A DNA stretch of 64,000 bases from Thalassia testudinum (lineage: Eukaryota > Streptophyta > Magnoliopsida > Alismatales > Hydrocharitaceae). Numbering within the stretch: position 1 is the first letter of the stretch; the number at the start of each line of letters is the position of its first letter. Below, one piece after another: positions 11,669 through 22,364 of this stretch. The position numbers and the translations under genes are program-made. Under the pieces are notes generated by a model that was not told the origin of the DNA, made no database searches, and saw nothing but the letters and a program-made list of their open reading frames with translations. The stretch covers positions 12,530,501 through 12,594,500 of the forward strand of contig JAZHRO010000073.1 of NCBI GenBank assembly GCA_037157565.1, read 5' to 3'.

Positions 11669-11735
11669 GACAGCATAGCATAGCGGGTAAGCGCCTTATC
11701 TTGAGGCACTGGCGCGGGTTCGAATCCATAGGAGT
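11669..11735 (+). other. tRNA-like block in B LTR with Pol III A and B boxes
   Basis: TAGCATAGCGGG (11676-11687) fits the A-box consensus TRGCNNAGYNGG. GGTTCGAATCC (11717-11727) fits the B box exactly, at tRNA-like spacing. Acceptor and T stems do not pair well, so this is not a tRNA gene. Equivalent blocks occur in three other B LTRs in this window. Confidence 0.65.
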
Positions 11736-11999
11736 GGGCGAGCGATGCAGGCGAGCGAGCGCGATTGGCCATTCGATCGCGATCGAACGGTCGCATGCGT
11801 ACAATTATGCTCACACCGTATCGCACGCTACGCCTCACGCGGAATCACACGCGGGCGAACGCGTAGAGGCGAGCGGAGGCACGGTCTAAGCCGTCCGATC
11901 TCACGATCTGACAGCTAAGATCGACTGGACGTGCGCGTGCGTTGAGCGTGCGACAGCAAAGAGGTGCGCACGTGCCACCCATTACGCCCATGTTCGGAC

Positions 12000-12093
12000 C
12001 TTTAGCGACGATTTTATCCGCCACTAAAGGTTCTCAATTAATGTTTTTAGAGTTGTAATGACCAAATTGCCCCCACTCCTTGCAACTATAAAA
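12000..12093 (+). promoter_or_regulatory. B LTR hairpin plus TATA box
   Basis: Inverted arms CTTTAGCGAC and GCCACTAAAG (12000-12029) lie about 58 bp upstream of TATAAAA (12087-12093), followed by GGAGACCCCCTCC and a CT-rich leader. The same hairpin-TATA spacing is kept in the other B LTRs. Confidence 0.7.
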
Positions 12094-12765
12094 GGAGACC
12101 CCCTCCACACGAAATTCTCATCCCTTCCTTCTCTTCTCTCCCTCTCCAAAGTTCAAGAGAAGCTTGTCCCACACCTGGGATGCTTCTCGCGAGATAAAGT
12201 CAAAATTTCGTCCCCCTTTCGGAAGTAGATCCAGCGACGACGACGACGTACTGCTCCGTTCCCATTCTTCCCACTTCGTCCTCCTTCGTCCTGCTCTGTC
12301 CTCCTTCGTTCAGGTGTCGTCCCATCCGGCTCGTACTCCAAGCGATCGTCGAGGAGGATATTTCCCTCTCCATTCTTTTAATGCTTTCTAAAGTAGATTT
12401 ACTGCTTTCTAGTGTAATCATTTTCAGCTTGTAGTCATAATGTTTAGTGAAACAAAAAGTCTTTTTAATGATGAATTCCATGTTCATTCTACATCTTGTT
12501 TTGATTTCTGTTTGTAATATTCTCTCTTACTCTCTCTTTCTCTTCTATTTAATGTAAATAGTTAGATAGTTCTAATCAATTAATTTACTTCATGACAAAT
12601 AAATCAAACATGTGTTTTTAAATCAAACGTCCGCCTCCCTGTGTTCGACCAGGGATTTTCATTTCGGTATAAATTTTATTTGTTGAATGCGAGTTCTTCG
12701 CTTTCATACTACGACGACAGGTTTTCAAAACCAAACATGTTAGCATAGCACCTGTGCGTTCAACA

Positions 12766-13114
12766 AATACTAGGGAGGGTAAGTGTTATAATCATTATAT
12801 CCTTCATGGTTGTAGATCTGGTTAGGTTGATCATTAAAGGGTGGAGATCTATAATCATTGTAGCTCTGGGAAGGATAGTAATCATAGTCTTATTGTCCAG
12901 GGTTAGACCCTAGACACTAAGGTCTGGATTCGTATCCCCAATCAAAGTTATCTCGGCTGGTGGATGGGTAATTACAAGTCAAGTCGGGATAGTAATCATC
13001 TTGGGGATAAGTGGTGGTAGAAGGATAGGATTGGAAATGTGTGTAAGATGTGGAAGGGTACATGGTGAAGTAAGGAGGGAAATCAAAAGAGAAAGAAGGA
13101 GCCCTGCAATACAA
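12766..13114 (-). pseudogene. Family B ORF of unknown function, proximal part (copy B')
   Basis: It follows the candidate acceptor TATTGCAG at 13104. It encodes MYCRAPSFSFDFPP then YPQDDYYPDLTCNYPSTS and FDWGYESRP, Tyr/Pro/Ser-rich, with the plus-strand B copy giving YPQHDNYPYLYCNQPSVS and LDWGYSSRP. The frame breaks after about 12917. It may be a diverged relative of the Tyr/Trp-rich C-terminal Gag motif (NPGWRNHPNFAW in A), but that is only an inference. Confidence 0.55.
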
Positions 13115-14157
13115 AAATACAAGCCTGTCCTTAGGTTGGGTAGCCTAAAGGCCTACAGACTCTTAGAATCCATCCTAAGATTATGGACAATTTGCTATAC
13201 TTATTCTAGGCAATCTAACTAGTTAGAAGGAGGGACTAGGGAGAAGGTTCTTTCTTTGGCTTGCGCCTCTGATTCCTAGTGTACCCCCCCTGTCGCGGTC
13301 ATTTGATGCTACTCCCCTAGCTAGACATCAAATTGACTAGTACAAGCAGGTTAATCATGAACAATCTCAATCTGGATCCCGACAAGTGAACCAATCCTTA
13401 GGGCCAACGTCTAATCAATTTTAGTTAGTCTTGGGAAATGGTGCTTTAGTAATGTGATGGGCCCTTTAGATAGGTTGTGCCCTTAATGATCAGTTAAAAT
13501 GAGTGTGCGGTCACAACTAGGGTTCTCAAACAAGGTTATTTGATGATGTGCCTTCTAGGATTTAACCTTTTTTAGTAGCTTTTAGGGTTTAATTCTTAGG
13601 TTGGTTCAGTCAAGGTTTAGTAGAACACTCCATGTTTTGAAAGCACGGGTGATGATATGTTTCTTTAAAAATCAAAAGTAATGTGGAGTGCCTAGTTCAG
13701 CCCTAAGATCAACCCTAAGTGGCAAGCTACTTGATGGATCAGTTTTAGATTGAGTGGTGCAGCCCAAACAACTCAATCAATTAGCCTATTGCACCACTTA
13801 GTTAAGGCACACAAGAATGTTTAACCTATTTAGATTTCTACTCACCTATGTGTATTGAGTTGAAGTGTATTGGGTCCACAGGTCAGATCCCGGTTAAGTG
13901 GTAGAATCAAAGTGATTGGGCACCTTAGGTTAAGAAGTTGTGGGTGTTAAGTGTGTAGCTTTTAGAAAATCCCACAATCAGATAACACTTTTTTTATTTT
14001 TCATTTTTTATTTATGTGGATGGTGAGGTGAGTGGAGGTGGCAAACAAACAACCAAATCTATCCTAGGGTTTATAACAAGCACCTAAGTTGATTTGGGTT
14101 TGAGTTATTTGGTTATGGAATGAAAACTAAGGTGGGGGTGGTGTGGGGGACACTTAC
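13104..14157 (-). other. Leader intron candidate of B'
   Basis: On the minus strand GTAAGT at 14157-14152 follows GTAGAGTGTTTT, and TTTTTGTATTGCAG ends at 13104. The interval (1054 bp) is stop-rich and matches the plus-strand B leader in order. A second pyrimidine-AG acceptor (TTGTCTTGCAG) lies just upstream near 14215. Confidence 0.5.
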
Positions 14158-14304
14158 AAAACACTCTACCTGCACTTTACCCTAGTCTACTGCACTTGGA
14201 TCTCCATGCTAGGGTACCTGCAAGACAATAGATCAGAGATAAGCGAGGTTAGGGTTATGTAAATGAAAAGAAGCGCAAAAAATAATAAAGTAAATTCCGT
14301 TGCC

Positions 14305-14322
14305 TCCCCGACAAGGATGCCA
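14305..14322 (-). other. Primer binding site of B' (degenerate tRNA-Asp type)
   Basis: On the minus strand TGGCATCCTTGTCGGGGA, three bases from the LTR end. Several mismatches to tRNA-Asp indicate decay. Confidence 0.7.
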
Positions 14323-14325
14323 AAA

Positions 14326-15816
14326 TGGTCGTACGTGTTTTGTGTGTTAGGAATCAGGGTTACAAGTAACCCATTGTTGTAGTTGCAAAATACGTTGATC
14401 AGATAAAATTTATACCAAAACTCCAAGGGAGTCCCAAGTAGAACACAAGGAGGCGACATTTACTTTAATTGAAAATCGCGCTTCGATTTTATTTGTTTTT
14501 GATCATTTTTATCTTTTCTAAATTTTTTTTGTATTTTTAGGAAGCAAGAGATCAGATCGACAAATGCTTATCTAGCTAATCTACTTGCAAATATAAAAGA
14601 GAGAGAGAGAAACAATCATCCATTCATGAAGAATTGTTTGTTACATTATGAAAGTGGAAAATCTACACTACGAAAGCGTAAAAAGATAGAATGAGGTGAG
14701 AGAAATCCACCTCGATGGCTGCTTGGAGGACGACTCTCTCTGATGTCACCTGGAGGAAGGTGGTGAGGAGCGGGACAAAGGAGGATGGAGCCGGAGGATG
14801 GAGGATGGGGCAGGACGGCGGCGTGGCAAGGATCTTCTTCCCGAAGGGTGGTGAGAGGACGGCCACGGGATGCTCTACAAATGTGGATGAGGGGAGGGAA
14901 AACTATTTGATTTTCTACTCTAGAAGAGCATCTCGGGCTTGGGATAAGCTCTCTCTAGAGCCTTGGAGGTGGTGAGAGGAAGAGATGGATTGGAATGGTG
15001 GTGGGTAGGTCCTTTTATAGTGGAGGAAGAACAAATTCGCATCTAGATCATTAGTGACGGCTGTAAATGTCGCTACAGCCATCGCTGAAGATCCGCACCT
15101 TTAAATACTCCTGCTGGCTCGTACATCATGCGCTGTGTTGCATGCGCGCACGTGCTATGCACCCACACCAGCTATGCTCGCGCCTACTGCCGTGCCTGCT
15201 ACCGCTATCGCTATTGCGTCCACGTATGCGCTACGCACTACGTTGCTACGCGTGTCGTGGTGCTTGGGTGCATGCGTGCCTCCACATGCACATGCCCACG
15301 CTGCTGTGCGTGCGCGACGATGCGTGTGTTCGTGGGCAGCCTGGGTTGCACCACGTGGTGTGACCTAGGCCGTCCATCTTCATTCCTTTGCAGAGGGTGC
15401 CACCGTGCTCGGATCGAATTGATTTCACATTGCCGGATTGTGATCGTTGCTCCAGATCCTTCCATACGATCAGATTTTTCATCCGAAACCCATAAGGATG
15501 TCACATTGCCCCCTGGCCATTGATCTTCCTCAGGCTTCATATGATGCTACGGGACTCCAATCTAGATGATTTCAGAGGCGTTAGACTCTGATCGTCGTCT
15601 TGATCAGATCCGTATGGTCTGATCGTCCATCCGAGGCCCTAAAATAAATCTCTTTCCTTCCTATCCATAAAAAGGACCAAATTAACCTAAAATATATACA
15701 ACTATTCTGAATGCAGAATGATGCATGCTATGCAATATTTATAACATGAAATGCAAATCTAAGCCTAGGATCTTTCATGAATAGGAATTTTAGCCTAATT
15801 GGATGTGTCTATATCA
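14326..15816 (-). repeat. Family B 5' LTR of B' (diverged, 1491 bp)
   Basis: Minus-strand start TGATATAGACACATCC, then the B-like upstream block with TAAATATTGCATAGCATGCA. A diverged hairpin (about 15050-15077) and TATA (TTTTATA on +, 15013-15019) are present, as is a (GA)n block on + near 14600. The tRNA-like boxes and GTTGGATC palindrome are not recognisable here. Confidence 0.8.
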
Positions 15817-16169
15817 ATCATCAAACCCAGGATTTGGGAATTACATGGATTACTGGAATTACTCCAAGATGTCGTCTTAATTTCTGACAGGTGTTTTTGA
15901 TCGATGGTTCTATATAACCCATTCAGCAATTCTCTCTGTTCTTTCAAAAAATTCTGGAGTTCTTCTGAAACTGAAGGATTTAACCAATATTGCAGACAAT
16001 CATTGTTGTATAATTTCACCAATTCCATGTGTTCTGCTAAGAGATCATCTCGAGTTGAACCGTGGTTTAGTTGTATCCATATCATCTTCATACGGTTCAA
16101 AATGTTTTTTGAATCTCTTCTGAATGTCCCTTTTACAATATTCTTCATGGTTTCTATAGGCATTCTCAA
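15817..16169 (-). pseudogene. N-terminal ORF fragment of family C (function unrecognised)
   Basis: On the minus strand about 118 codons from ATG at 16169 (MRMPIETMKNIVKGTFRRDS), truncated by the B' LTR. It is charged, helical-looking and contains LLAEHMELVKLYNNDCLQYW. Its position after the PBS and leader is where gag would start, but I do not see Gag motifs. It could be a lineage-specific Gag N-terminus. Confidence 0.4.
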
Positions 16170-16220
16170 GTATGTTTTCTTTTATGCTCATTTAGGACTC
16201 AGGTTTTCTAAATAGTCTTC

Positions 16221-17159
16221 CTATATAGCTAGGTTGCATTTTTGAATCAAATGGTGGAATCAAGATGTAGAATCAAAACTCAAGATTAGATTGGAAGCTG
16301 ATTAGATTTGAAAGAAATCCTTAAGATAATCTGTGTATGTGCTCTAAATAGAAGAGATGAGGAACTGGATGTGAAATTGACCCAATCAAGGCACCCAAAG
16401 ATTTTTGGATGGCTAAGACAGTTTCAAGGTGGATGATACCTCTGAATTAGAAATTCATACACCCGAGAAGTAGCTTGGCTGCTAGGAAAGGAGAGCCCTA
16501 CAAAGACCCCTACACGGTAGAGCATCCTCATGGGTTAAGGGTTTCCCCCACCCAACCTTCCTTGTCACTGAGGTTCCAGGTAGACCGGAATGTATGAACT
16601 TAAGTCCTTATGTCTACGAATTTTATGTCCTAATTTGTGCCTTTGATTTCACTTGATTAGAAATTAATTCAACTTGTGACCTAATTTGGAGGTTGGTTGG
16701 CTTACAATGTAGTCCAACTTCACCTAACCTACCATAAATATGGAAGAATGAGATCTAGGTCAAGACCTAGAAATCACCCTGATTTGACAGACAAGTTTTT
16801 AGGTCCAAGGGTTTTAGGGTTCAAGTGAGATTAGAGCCTAATTTTAGGGTTTTTCTGATTAGATCTTTTCAAATAAGGGCTTGGGTAGCACACAAATGCG
16901 GGAGGGTAACTTTCCTTTAATTCAAGCAAAAATGTGTACTAGCACTTCAAACCCTAATGTCAAACCCTAATTGGCTCTATTCTGCATCCAATTTGATCTC
17001 AACATGTACACCTTGGACTCAAACAAGAAGGTGAGTACTCCAAGATGATCACAAATTAAGTGTGATCCCTAATAAGCATAGGAAAGTAGGGAATTCTAAA
17101 CAAAATCATCTCAATCTTCAATTAGATTTGAAAAAAAAATCTCAAATCAAGAAACTTAC
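16221..17159 (-). other. Leader intron candidate of C1
   Basis: Minus-strand donor TAGAAGGTAAGT (17159) and possible acceptor AGCTATATAG (16221), 939 bp. A first acceptor-like TTTTTGCAAG lies near 17335 close to the PBS. This matches the leader layout of A, B and F. Confidence 0.45.
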
Positions 17160-17405
17160 CTTCTAAATGATAGTTACTATGAAAGTAAGTCAGGTAATTC
17201 CTAATTGATTATTTCCTTTTCTTCTCTTCCCAAGATTAGGAGGCTGATTAGGGAAGAATAGAGAAATTAACTGCCCTAGAGTGGTTGATTTGGGTGGGAG
17301 ATCTCCTTGTGAAGTACCTTGCAAAAATCACAATAAAGTAACCAAGGCAAGTTAGTGATCAAATATAAAAATATAGCAAGAGAATAAAGGTGAATTGCGT
17401 GTTGC

Positions 17406-17423
17406 TCTCCGGCAATGACGGCA
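17406..17423 (-). other. Primer binding site of C1 (degenerate tRNA-Asp type)
   Basis: Minus-strand TGCCGTCATTGCCGGAGA, three bases from the LTR end, about four mismatches to the tRNA-Asp type. Confidence 0.7.
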
Positions 17424-17426
17424 AAA

Positions 17427-20119
17427 TGTTTAGTTGAGAATTCGTGTTGTTTAAGAGATGCATCGCAGTATAGGACAAAATCGCTCAAAACAGATAAAAT
17501 TTATAACTAGAATGAAGTTCAAGTTCATTCGCTGGGAGCAAATATAGAATTCATGCACCAATCTCAACAATTAATATAAATTGAGCATAATTAATTAAGT
17601 AAAGTATAGATTTTCAATGAATAATAACCTATCACATTAAATATTCAGTGAGATCCAATGTATCTCAAGAATATGAGGATAAAAGGAAAAAAGAATAAAA
17701 GACAATGGTGATTTGAATCACCACTTATATCATCTAAAGGTTAAGCATGCATTCAACCATCAATTCAAATCAACCAACAATAGGGAAGTAATCAGACATC
17801 TTAACAGAAGGCAAGCACAAGCCTTCTCTTTTTCTTCACAATCTCTCCTCTTCTTCCTTCTTCTTTCTCTGCATGCACAGGGGGGAATTCACCTCTGAAA
17901 TGGACTAAGTGTCGCAAAAGTGCCAGTGAAATCAAAAACCCCCCTTAACCCCACGCGCTCTCTACTTTCATTTCTCTAGGTTGTCCTCTTTCATACCATC
18001 CCAAGGCCATGCATAGTACCGGGTTATCGGGTAATCGGTTTAGAGCGCTCCCGGGACCAAGGCTGCTGGCATGGGGTAGCAGCCGAGGTGCGAGTACAGG
18101 GTTAGCCAGGTATACGGGTTAGAACCAGGCCCACGTGCACAGTGTCATGGGCGAGGTGTGTGAGGGGCGTGTGCGGAGGACCTCACCCCCTGTCTGTCGA
18201 GGCAAACAGCTGTAGACACAAATTCTTTTTATTTGGCTTCAGAAGCTTTGTCCCACATGACGTGGAACTATCTTAGTCTCCCTTTGTCTCAGTATAACAA
18301 CTGTTGTTGAAGCCCTTGATTGGGGCAGCAGGTAGGCATGCAAGCTCGAATTGAGATCCTGGAGTGAAGCCTGGATGTAGTCCACAGGTCTTAAGGATGC
18401 TGCTTGGACGTGGAACAGCCGGAGAACAACGAAGAATTGGCAAAGATGACAGTGGTGGCGGACCTCCGGCGTAGAATCTGAAAACATGAAATATGGGCTA
18501 AAAGCCTCGGTTAAAAGGTTCAATAGCATCGCTGTGAGGCGAGGAAGTGAATGGCGGTGATTTCGTGGTGTGGGAGTACGTGAAGTGGCCAGACGGTGAT
18601 GGTGACAGCCGTGAGAAGGTGGGTTGTTCGGAGGCGTGTTTGGGTGAGTGGACTGGAGAATAGGCAGAGAGCTTTTGATGAGGGGAGTATGGCGGAGCTT
18701 GTGGACTAGTTGGCAAGGGGGATGGACGTGTGTGGCGAACGAGAACCCTCACCGGAGTGGTTGCCCGGAGATGGATGGGATGAAGGTAAACGGTGGTGTC
18801 AAGGGTTCCTTTTTGGTTTTTTGGGAATAGGGAACTAACCTAAAAGAACTATGGATCTAATATATCCCTAATTTAATAGATGAAAGGGGGAGGGTGCCAA
18901 TGGCTTTGATTAGCCAATGTCAAGGAAGATGAATCCTCCGTGAGGGGGATGGTGGCGAGGAGAGGGGAAGATGGCACCTACTGTGACCGGCGAGACGCGG
19001 AGGAAGATGAGGAAGGTTGTTGTGCTTCCAATTTGGTTGTTGGAGGCGCAGAGGAGAGAGATAGAGAAGGTCCGCTGGAGCATAGGTTGCAGGTGGCCGG
19101 TGATAGAGAAAAGAAGAGATTTTTGGCCTTGAACCTAGCTGAAGAGATCGAGCAGGCCCTGGGGATCCTTATATAGACCTCAAGGAGTGGTTAGAGCTTG
19201 GGAAGCAAGCTTCTCAAGCTTGGAAGGCTCACTGGAGTTGGAAACCCAACTCTTTGAAGTATTTGCATGAGGATTTAGGTGATTTCTGAGAATTCAGATT
19301 AGGTTAAGAAGGAAGCTAATTTCTTGACGAATTCCCTTTTCAAATATGAGAAGGATTTGTCAAGAAATCAGAGAGATCTTGCCAAATGAATCTTGCCGAA
19401 GTTGTAGGAGTAGGATTCTAGGGTAGTAGGGATTTGTTTGAAGAAGATGACAAAAAGAGGTGGCTTTTAGTGAGGAATTCAAAAGTTGAGGGGCTATTGG
19501 AGATAAAGAAAGTTAGACTTGGACCAAAGTGCAAACTAGGTCGAAACAATCTCAGATTGGGCCCAAATTTTCGTACAAACCTAATTTGGACCAAAGGAAT
19601 CTAATGGTGAAGTTATATTTAGGTTTTGACCACGTTTGACTAGAGAAATTGCATAATTATCAAAATTAGGGCAAAAGTCTGTCTGTGACTCTATTTTTGG
19701 TCAAGACGGGTTCTGATGGTCAAATTGAAGGTACCAAACCCTAGAGAATATTTTTCTATGAATTTTAGAGGGTTTATGTGAATTTTATCCTGACCAGAAC
19801 CTTAGTAGATTAAGTGGGTCTATTTTTAGGATTTCAAATGTCCATTAATTCCTAGAAAGCATGAAAACCCATTTCTCTCTGCACAGACCCTCTGGTTAGA
19901 CATTTAAGACTATTTAACCTTTATTTAACCCCTGAAGAAACCCGTGAATATACTGCAATTGAGATATACTTGTTAAAACTGCAGTTTTACTCCTATTTTG
20001 CTGTATTTCCTCAGAATGGATTTGTAGTGAATTATGGTCCTCTAGCTATTATGTAGGAGCATTTAATGATGGAATATGACTAAATAAAGCTACATATGGT
20101 GATGATGACATTATCATCA
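17427..20119 (-). repeat. Family C 5' LTR of C1 (2693 bp)
   Basis: Minus-strand start TGATGATAATGTCATCATC and end ..CAACTAAACA. U3 contains the family C block with AAATTAGGTTTG and ACCAAAATTTGG-like text (19560-20000 on +). The R/U5 part has a CT-rich run and palindrome GGTGATTTGAATCACC at 17707-17722. Length agrees with four other C LTRs here (about 2.6-2.75 kb after removing insertions). Confidence 0.85.
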
Positions 20120-20600
20120 ATTAGGTCCTATGATTGCTGTGCGATCAGATACTTAGACACTAGATTGCTATCTAGGTCAATTGGTTTCCAAGAACTAGAC
20201 CTGCTTTTATTGGACATCCAATATTTATTCTAGACATCTTAAAAATCCAAGTTAGACATCTGCTTAGATCCCTGTTTAAATCTGACCTTATCCAGGGAAA
20301 CCTCCCTTCAGGTTTAAACATCCAAAACTCAAATCATAGGTAATACCAGACGTTTGGTAATATAATTAGTCGTCAAATAACTGTGTCAGAGTCATTTCTG
20401 ATTTTGATTTCGACCCAATCTTTCGTGAAAACACCCTTATCAACTATAAGGGGTTTCCTAAGCATTCTTGAGTGTTTCTAACAACTCTAAAAATACAGAA
20501 GAACCTCTTCTTGGCTAAACACACCTATGATACAATACTTCCATTCGTCATGATTGAAAAAGAGATCTAAGGAGAAGAGGCTTTGCCATTTGCTCTCTAT
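20120..20600. other. Unassigned flank between C1 and a lone B LTR
   Basis: No ORF or LTR border recognised. It contains repeated AGACATC-type words like those in the copia 3' region (45475-46020), so it may be copia-derived; not demonstrated. Confidence 0.35.
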
Positions 20601-21335
20601 TGAGGGAACGAATCCCTACGCTAACGTGTTTGGTTTTGGAAAACCTATCGTTGTATTTTGAAAGCGAAGAATTCGTGTTCAATAAATAAAATTTATACCG
20701 AAATGAAAATTCCGGGCCGAACATAGGGAGGTGGATGTTTGATTTAAAAACTATGTGTTTCTTTTTATTTGTCATGAAGTAATTCAATTTAAAACTATCT
20801 AATTTTTTACAATAAATAGAAGAGAGAGATGGTAAGAGAGAGAGAGAATATTACACATAGAAATCAAAATGAGATGTAGAATAAACAAAGAATTTATCAT
20901 TAAGGAGATTGTTCATTACAACTAGAAAGCATAAAACAATTGCACTAGAAAGCGATAAATTTACTCTAGAAAGCATTAAAAGAATGGAGGGAGAAATGTC
21001 CTCCTCGACGATTGCTTGGAGGACAAGCAAAACTACTCTAGAAAGCAGTAAAAAGAATAGGGAGAGAGAAATCCTCCTCGACGGTCGCTTGGAAGACGAG
21101 CCAGATGGGACGATGCATGGACGAAGGAGGATGAAGCAAGACGAAGGAGAATGAAGCAGAAGAATGGGAACGGAGCAGCATGCCGTCGTCGTCGTGGGAT
21201 CCACTTCCGAAGGGGGACGAAAATTTGGACTTTATCTCTTGAGAAGCATTCTGGGTGTGGGACAAGCTTCTCTTGAGCTTTGGAAAGGTAGAGAAGAGAA
21301 GGAAGGGGTGAGAATTTCGTATGGAGGGGGTCTCC

Positions 21336-21429
21336 TTTTATAGTTGCAAGGAGTGGGGGCAAAATGGTCATTACAACTTTAAAATAATAAATGAGGGGTC
21401 TTTAGTGATGGATAAATCCGTCACTAAAG
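21336..21429 (-). promoter_or_regulatory. Hairpin plus TATA box in lone B LTR
   Basis: The best preserved copy: arms CTTTAGTGATGGAT and ATCCGTCACTAAAG separated by AA, with only one G-T wobble. It is 58 bp from TATAAAA (minus strand, 21342-21336). Confidence 0.75.
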
Positions 21430-21709
21430 CCCCCAACGTGGGCGTAGCTCTCGCGCCCACACGTGCCTCCTCAGCTGCCCACTTCTTCAACGCCTACACC
21501 CACGTACTTCAGATCTCAGCCGTCCAATCGCTAGATCAGATGGCTTAAGACGCATCTCCACCCGCTGCTGCGCCCGCCTGGCGCATACGATCGCGCGTCC
21601 ATGCCACGCGTGCAATAGCGCATGATCTCGATTGAGCACAGAAGGTCGTTCGATGACGATCCAATGCCCGCCATCGCCTTCACTCCCGTGCCTTCCTCCC
21701 CTTCGCTGC

Positions 21710-21760
21710 GGTTCGAACCTGCGCCTGCAGCTTGCGTAAGTGCACTCGATCGCTGTGCTA
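21710..21760 (-). other. tRNA-like A/B boxes in lone B LTR
   Basis: On the minus strand A-box-like TAGCACAGCGAT (21760-21749) is followed by B-box-like AGGTTCGAACC (21720-21710). Spacing resembles the plus-strand copies although the surrounding sequence has diverged. Confidence 0.55.
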
Positions 21761-22364
21761 CGAGGCGCGGATGGTCGAGCGGGCGCTTTTAGGCGCGACT
21801 GACCACAGCCGTTGGATCAAGATCCAACAGCGGAGAGGGAGCGGGTGCGGGCCCTTCAGAGATTGCATGCGGCTGTTTGCACGGTCGGGATGGCGCTAGG
21901 TGGCACCATCTTGGCCGTCCATCTTCTGGAAGTTGTAGATGGTGTTACGGATGTCGGATTGACTTGAGTTTTGCGTTGTTGGGCTACGATCGTCGATCCG
22001 AATTCATCCGTGCGGTCAGATTTGTCATTTGAAGTGCATATTTACACCATCCTAGCCCTTGATCTTCTAGGATTCCCTGGTCACTATCTGATGCTACGGA
22101 TGCCTGATTAGGGCATTTTTGGAGTCGTTGAACTCCAATCGTCACCCTGATCACATCCATATTGTTGGATCTTTGATCCGAGGCCCCGATAAAATGTTTG
22201 CCCTGTCCAAGCACATAAAAGGAGACAATTAACCTCCATTTTATTCAAACTACTCTAAATTCAAGATGATACATGTTATGCAATATTTATATCATGAAAT
22301 GCAATCCTATGCTTAAGAACATGCATAAATAGACATCTTAAGTAGTGTAAATGTGTTTACATCA

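Larger units (their letters stand above)
10901..12765 (+). mobile_element. 5'-truncated family B copy (3' non-coding end plus one LTR)
   Basis: It starts abruptly within the B 3' non-coding region (matching 28893 onward of the complete element), continues through the stem-loop and PPT (11029-11072) and one full LTR. The minus-strand B' ORF is contiguous when it is removed. AAATA occurs at the left junction (10896-10900) and AAATA/AATAC at the right (12765-12770), suggesting a 4-5 bp target duplication around a truncated insertion. Confidence 0.75.
11073..12765 (+). repeat. Family B LTR of the truncated copy (1693 bp)
   Basis: Begins TGATGTAAACATGTTTACA after PPT GATAGCCATGGGGGTA and ends ..GTTCAACA. 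Order inside: terminal palindrome, GTTGGATC/GATCCAAC palindrome (11608), tRNA-like block (11676), hairpin (12000), TATA box (12087), CT-rich leader, U5 motif (12635) and the AT-rich end. Confidence 0.9.
10440..15816 (-). mobile_element. Family B element B' (partial, minus strand)
   Basis: Read on the minus strand: 5' LTR (15816-14326), degenerate tRNA-Asp PBS (14322-14305), leader with splice-like borders (14157-13104), then coding fragments to 12766, interrupted by a plus-strand B fragment, resuming at 10900 and continuing to 10440. There family A is inserted and the rest lies outside the window. The interior matches the complete plus-strand B element (24845-26800) in order and sequence. The right end abuts the family C1 interior, so B' is nested in C1. 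Confidence 0.85.
15817..20119 (-). mobile_element. Family C element C1, 5' portion (minus strand)
   Basis: 5' LTR (20119-17427), PBS (17423-17406), leader with donor-like GTAAGT (17159) and an ORF start at 16169, cut at 15817 by insertion of B'. The rest lies beyond B' and A, outside the window. The five bases right of the LTR are ATTAG. Confidence 0.8.
20601..22364 (-). repeat. Lone family B LTR (1764 bp, minus strand)
   Basis: Minus-strand start TGATGTAAACACATTTACAC and an end close to ..CGTTCCCTCA. It carries the GTTGGATC palindrome (21811), tRNA-like boxes (21710-21760), a near-perfect hairpin (21400-21429), TATA (21336) and U5 motif (about 20710). No PBS or PPT flanks it, so it looks like a solo LTR, but no matching 5-bp target duplication is visible. 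Confidence 0.85.

Noticed and set aside
11669..11735. Genuine tRNA gene
   Set aside because: A and B boxes fit, but acceptor and most T-stem pairs fail, and the block repeats only within B LTRs.
15067..15540. Overlapping Cys/Arg/Ala-rich ORFs on both strands
   Set aside because: Inside the B' LTR U3; GC-rich shadow frames without similarity.
20601..22364. Lone B LTR as one end of a full minus-strand element
   Set aside because: No PBS at 20600 and no PPT at 22365; neighbouring sequence does not match B interior.
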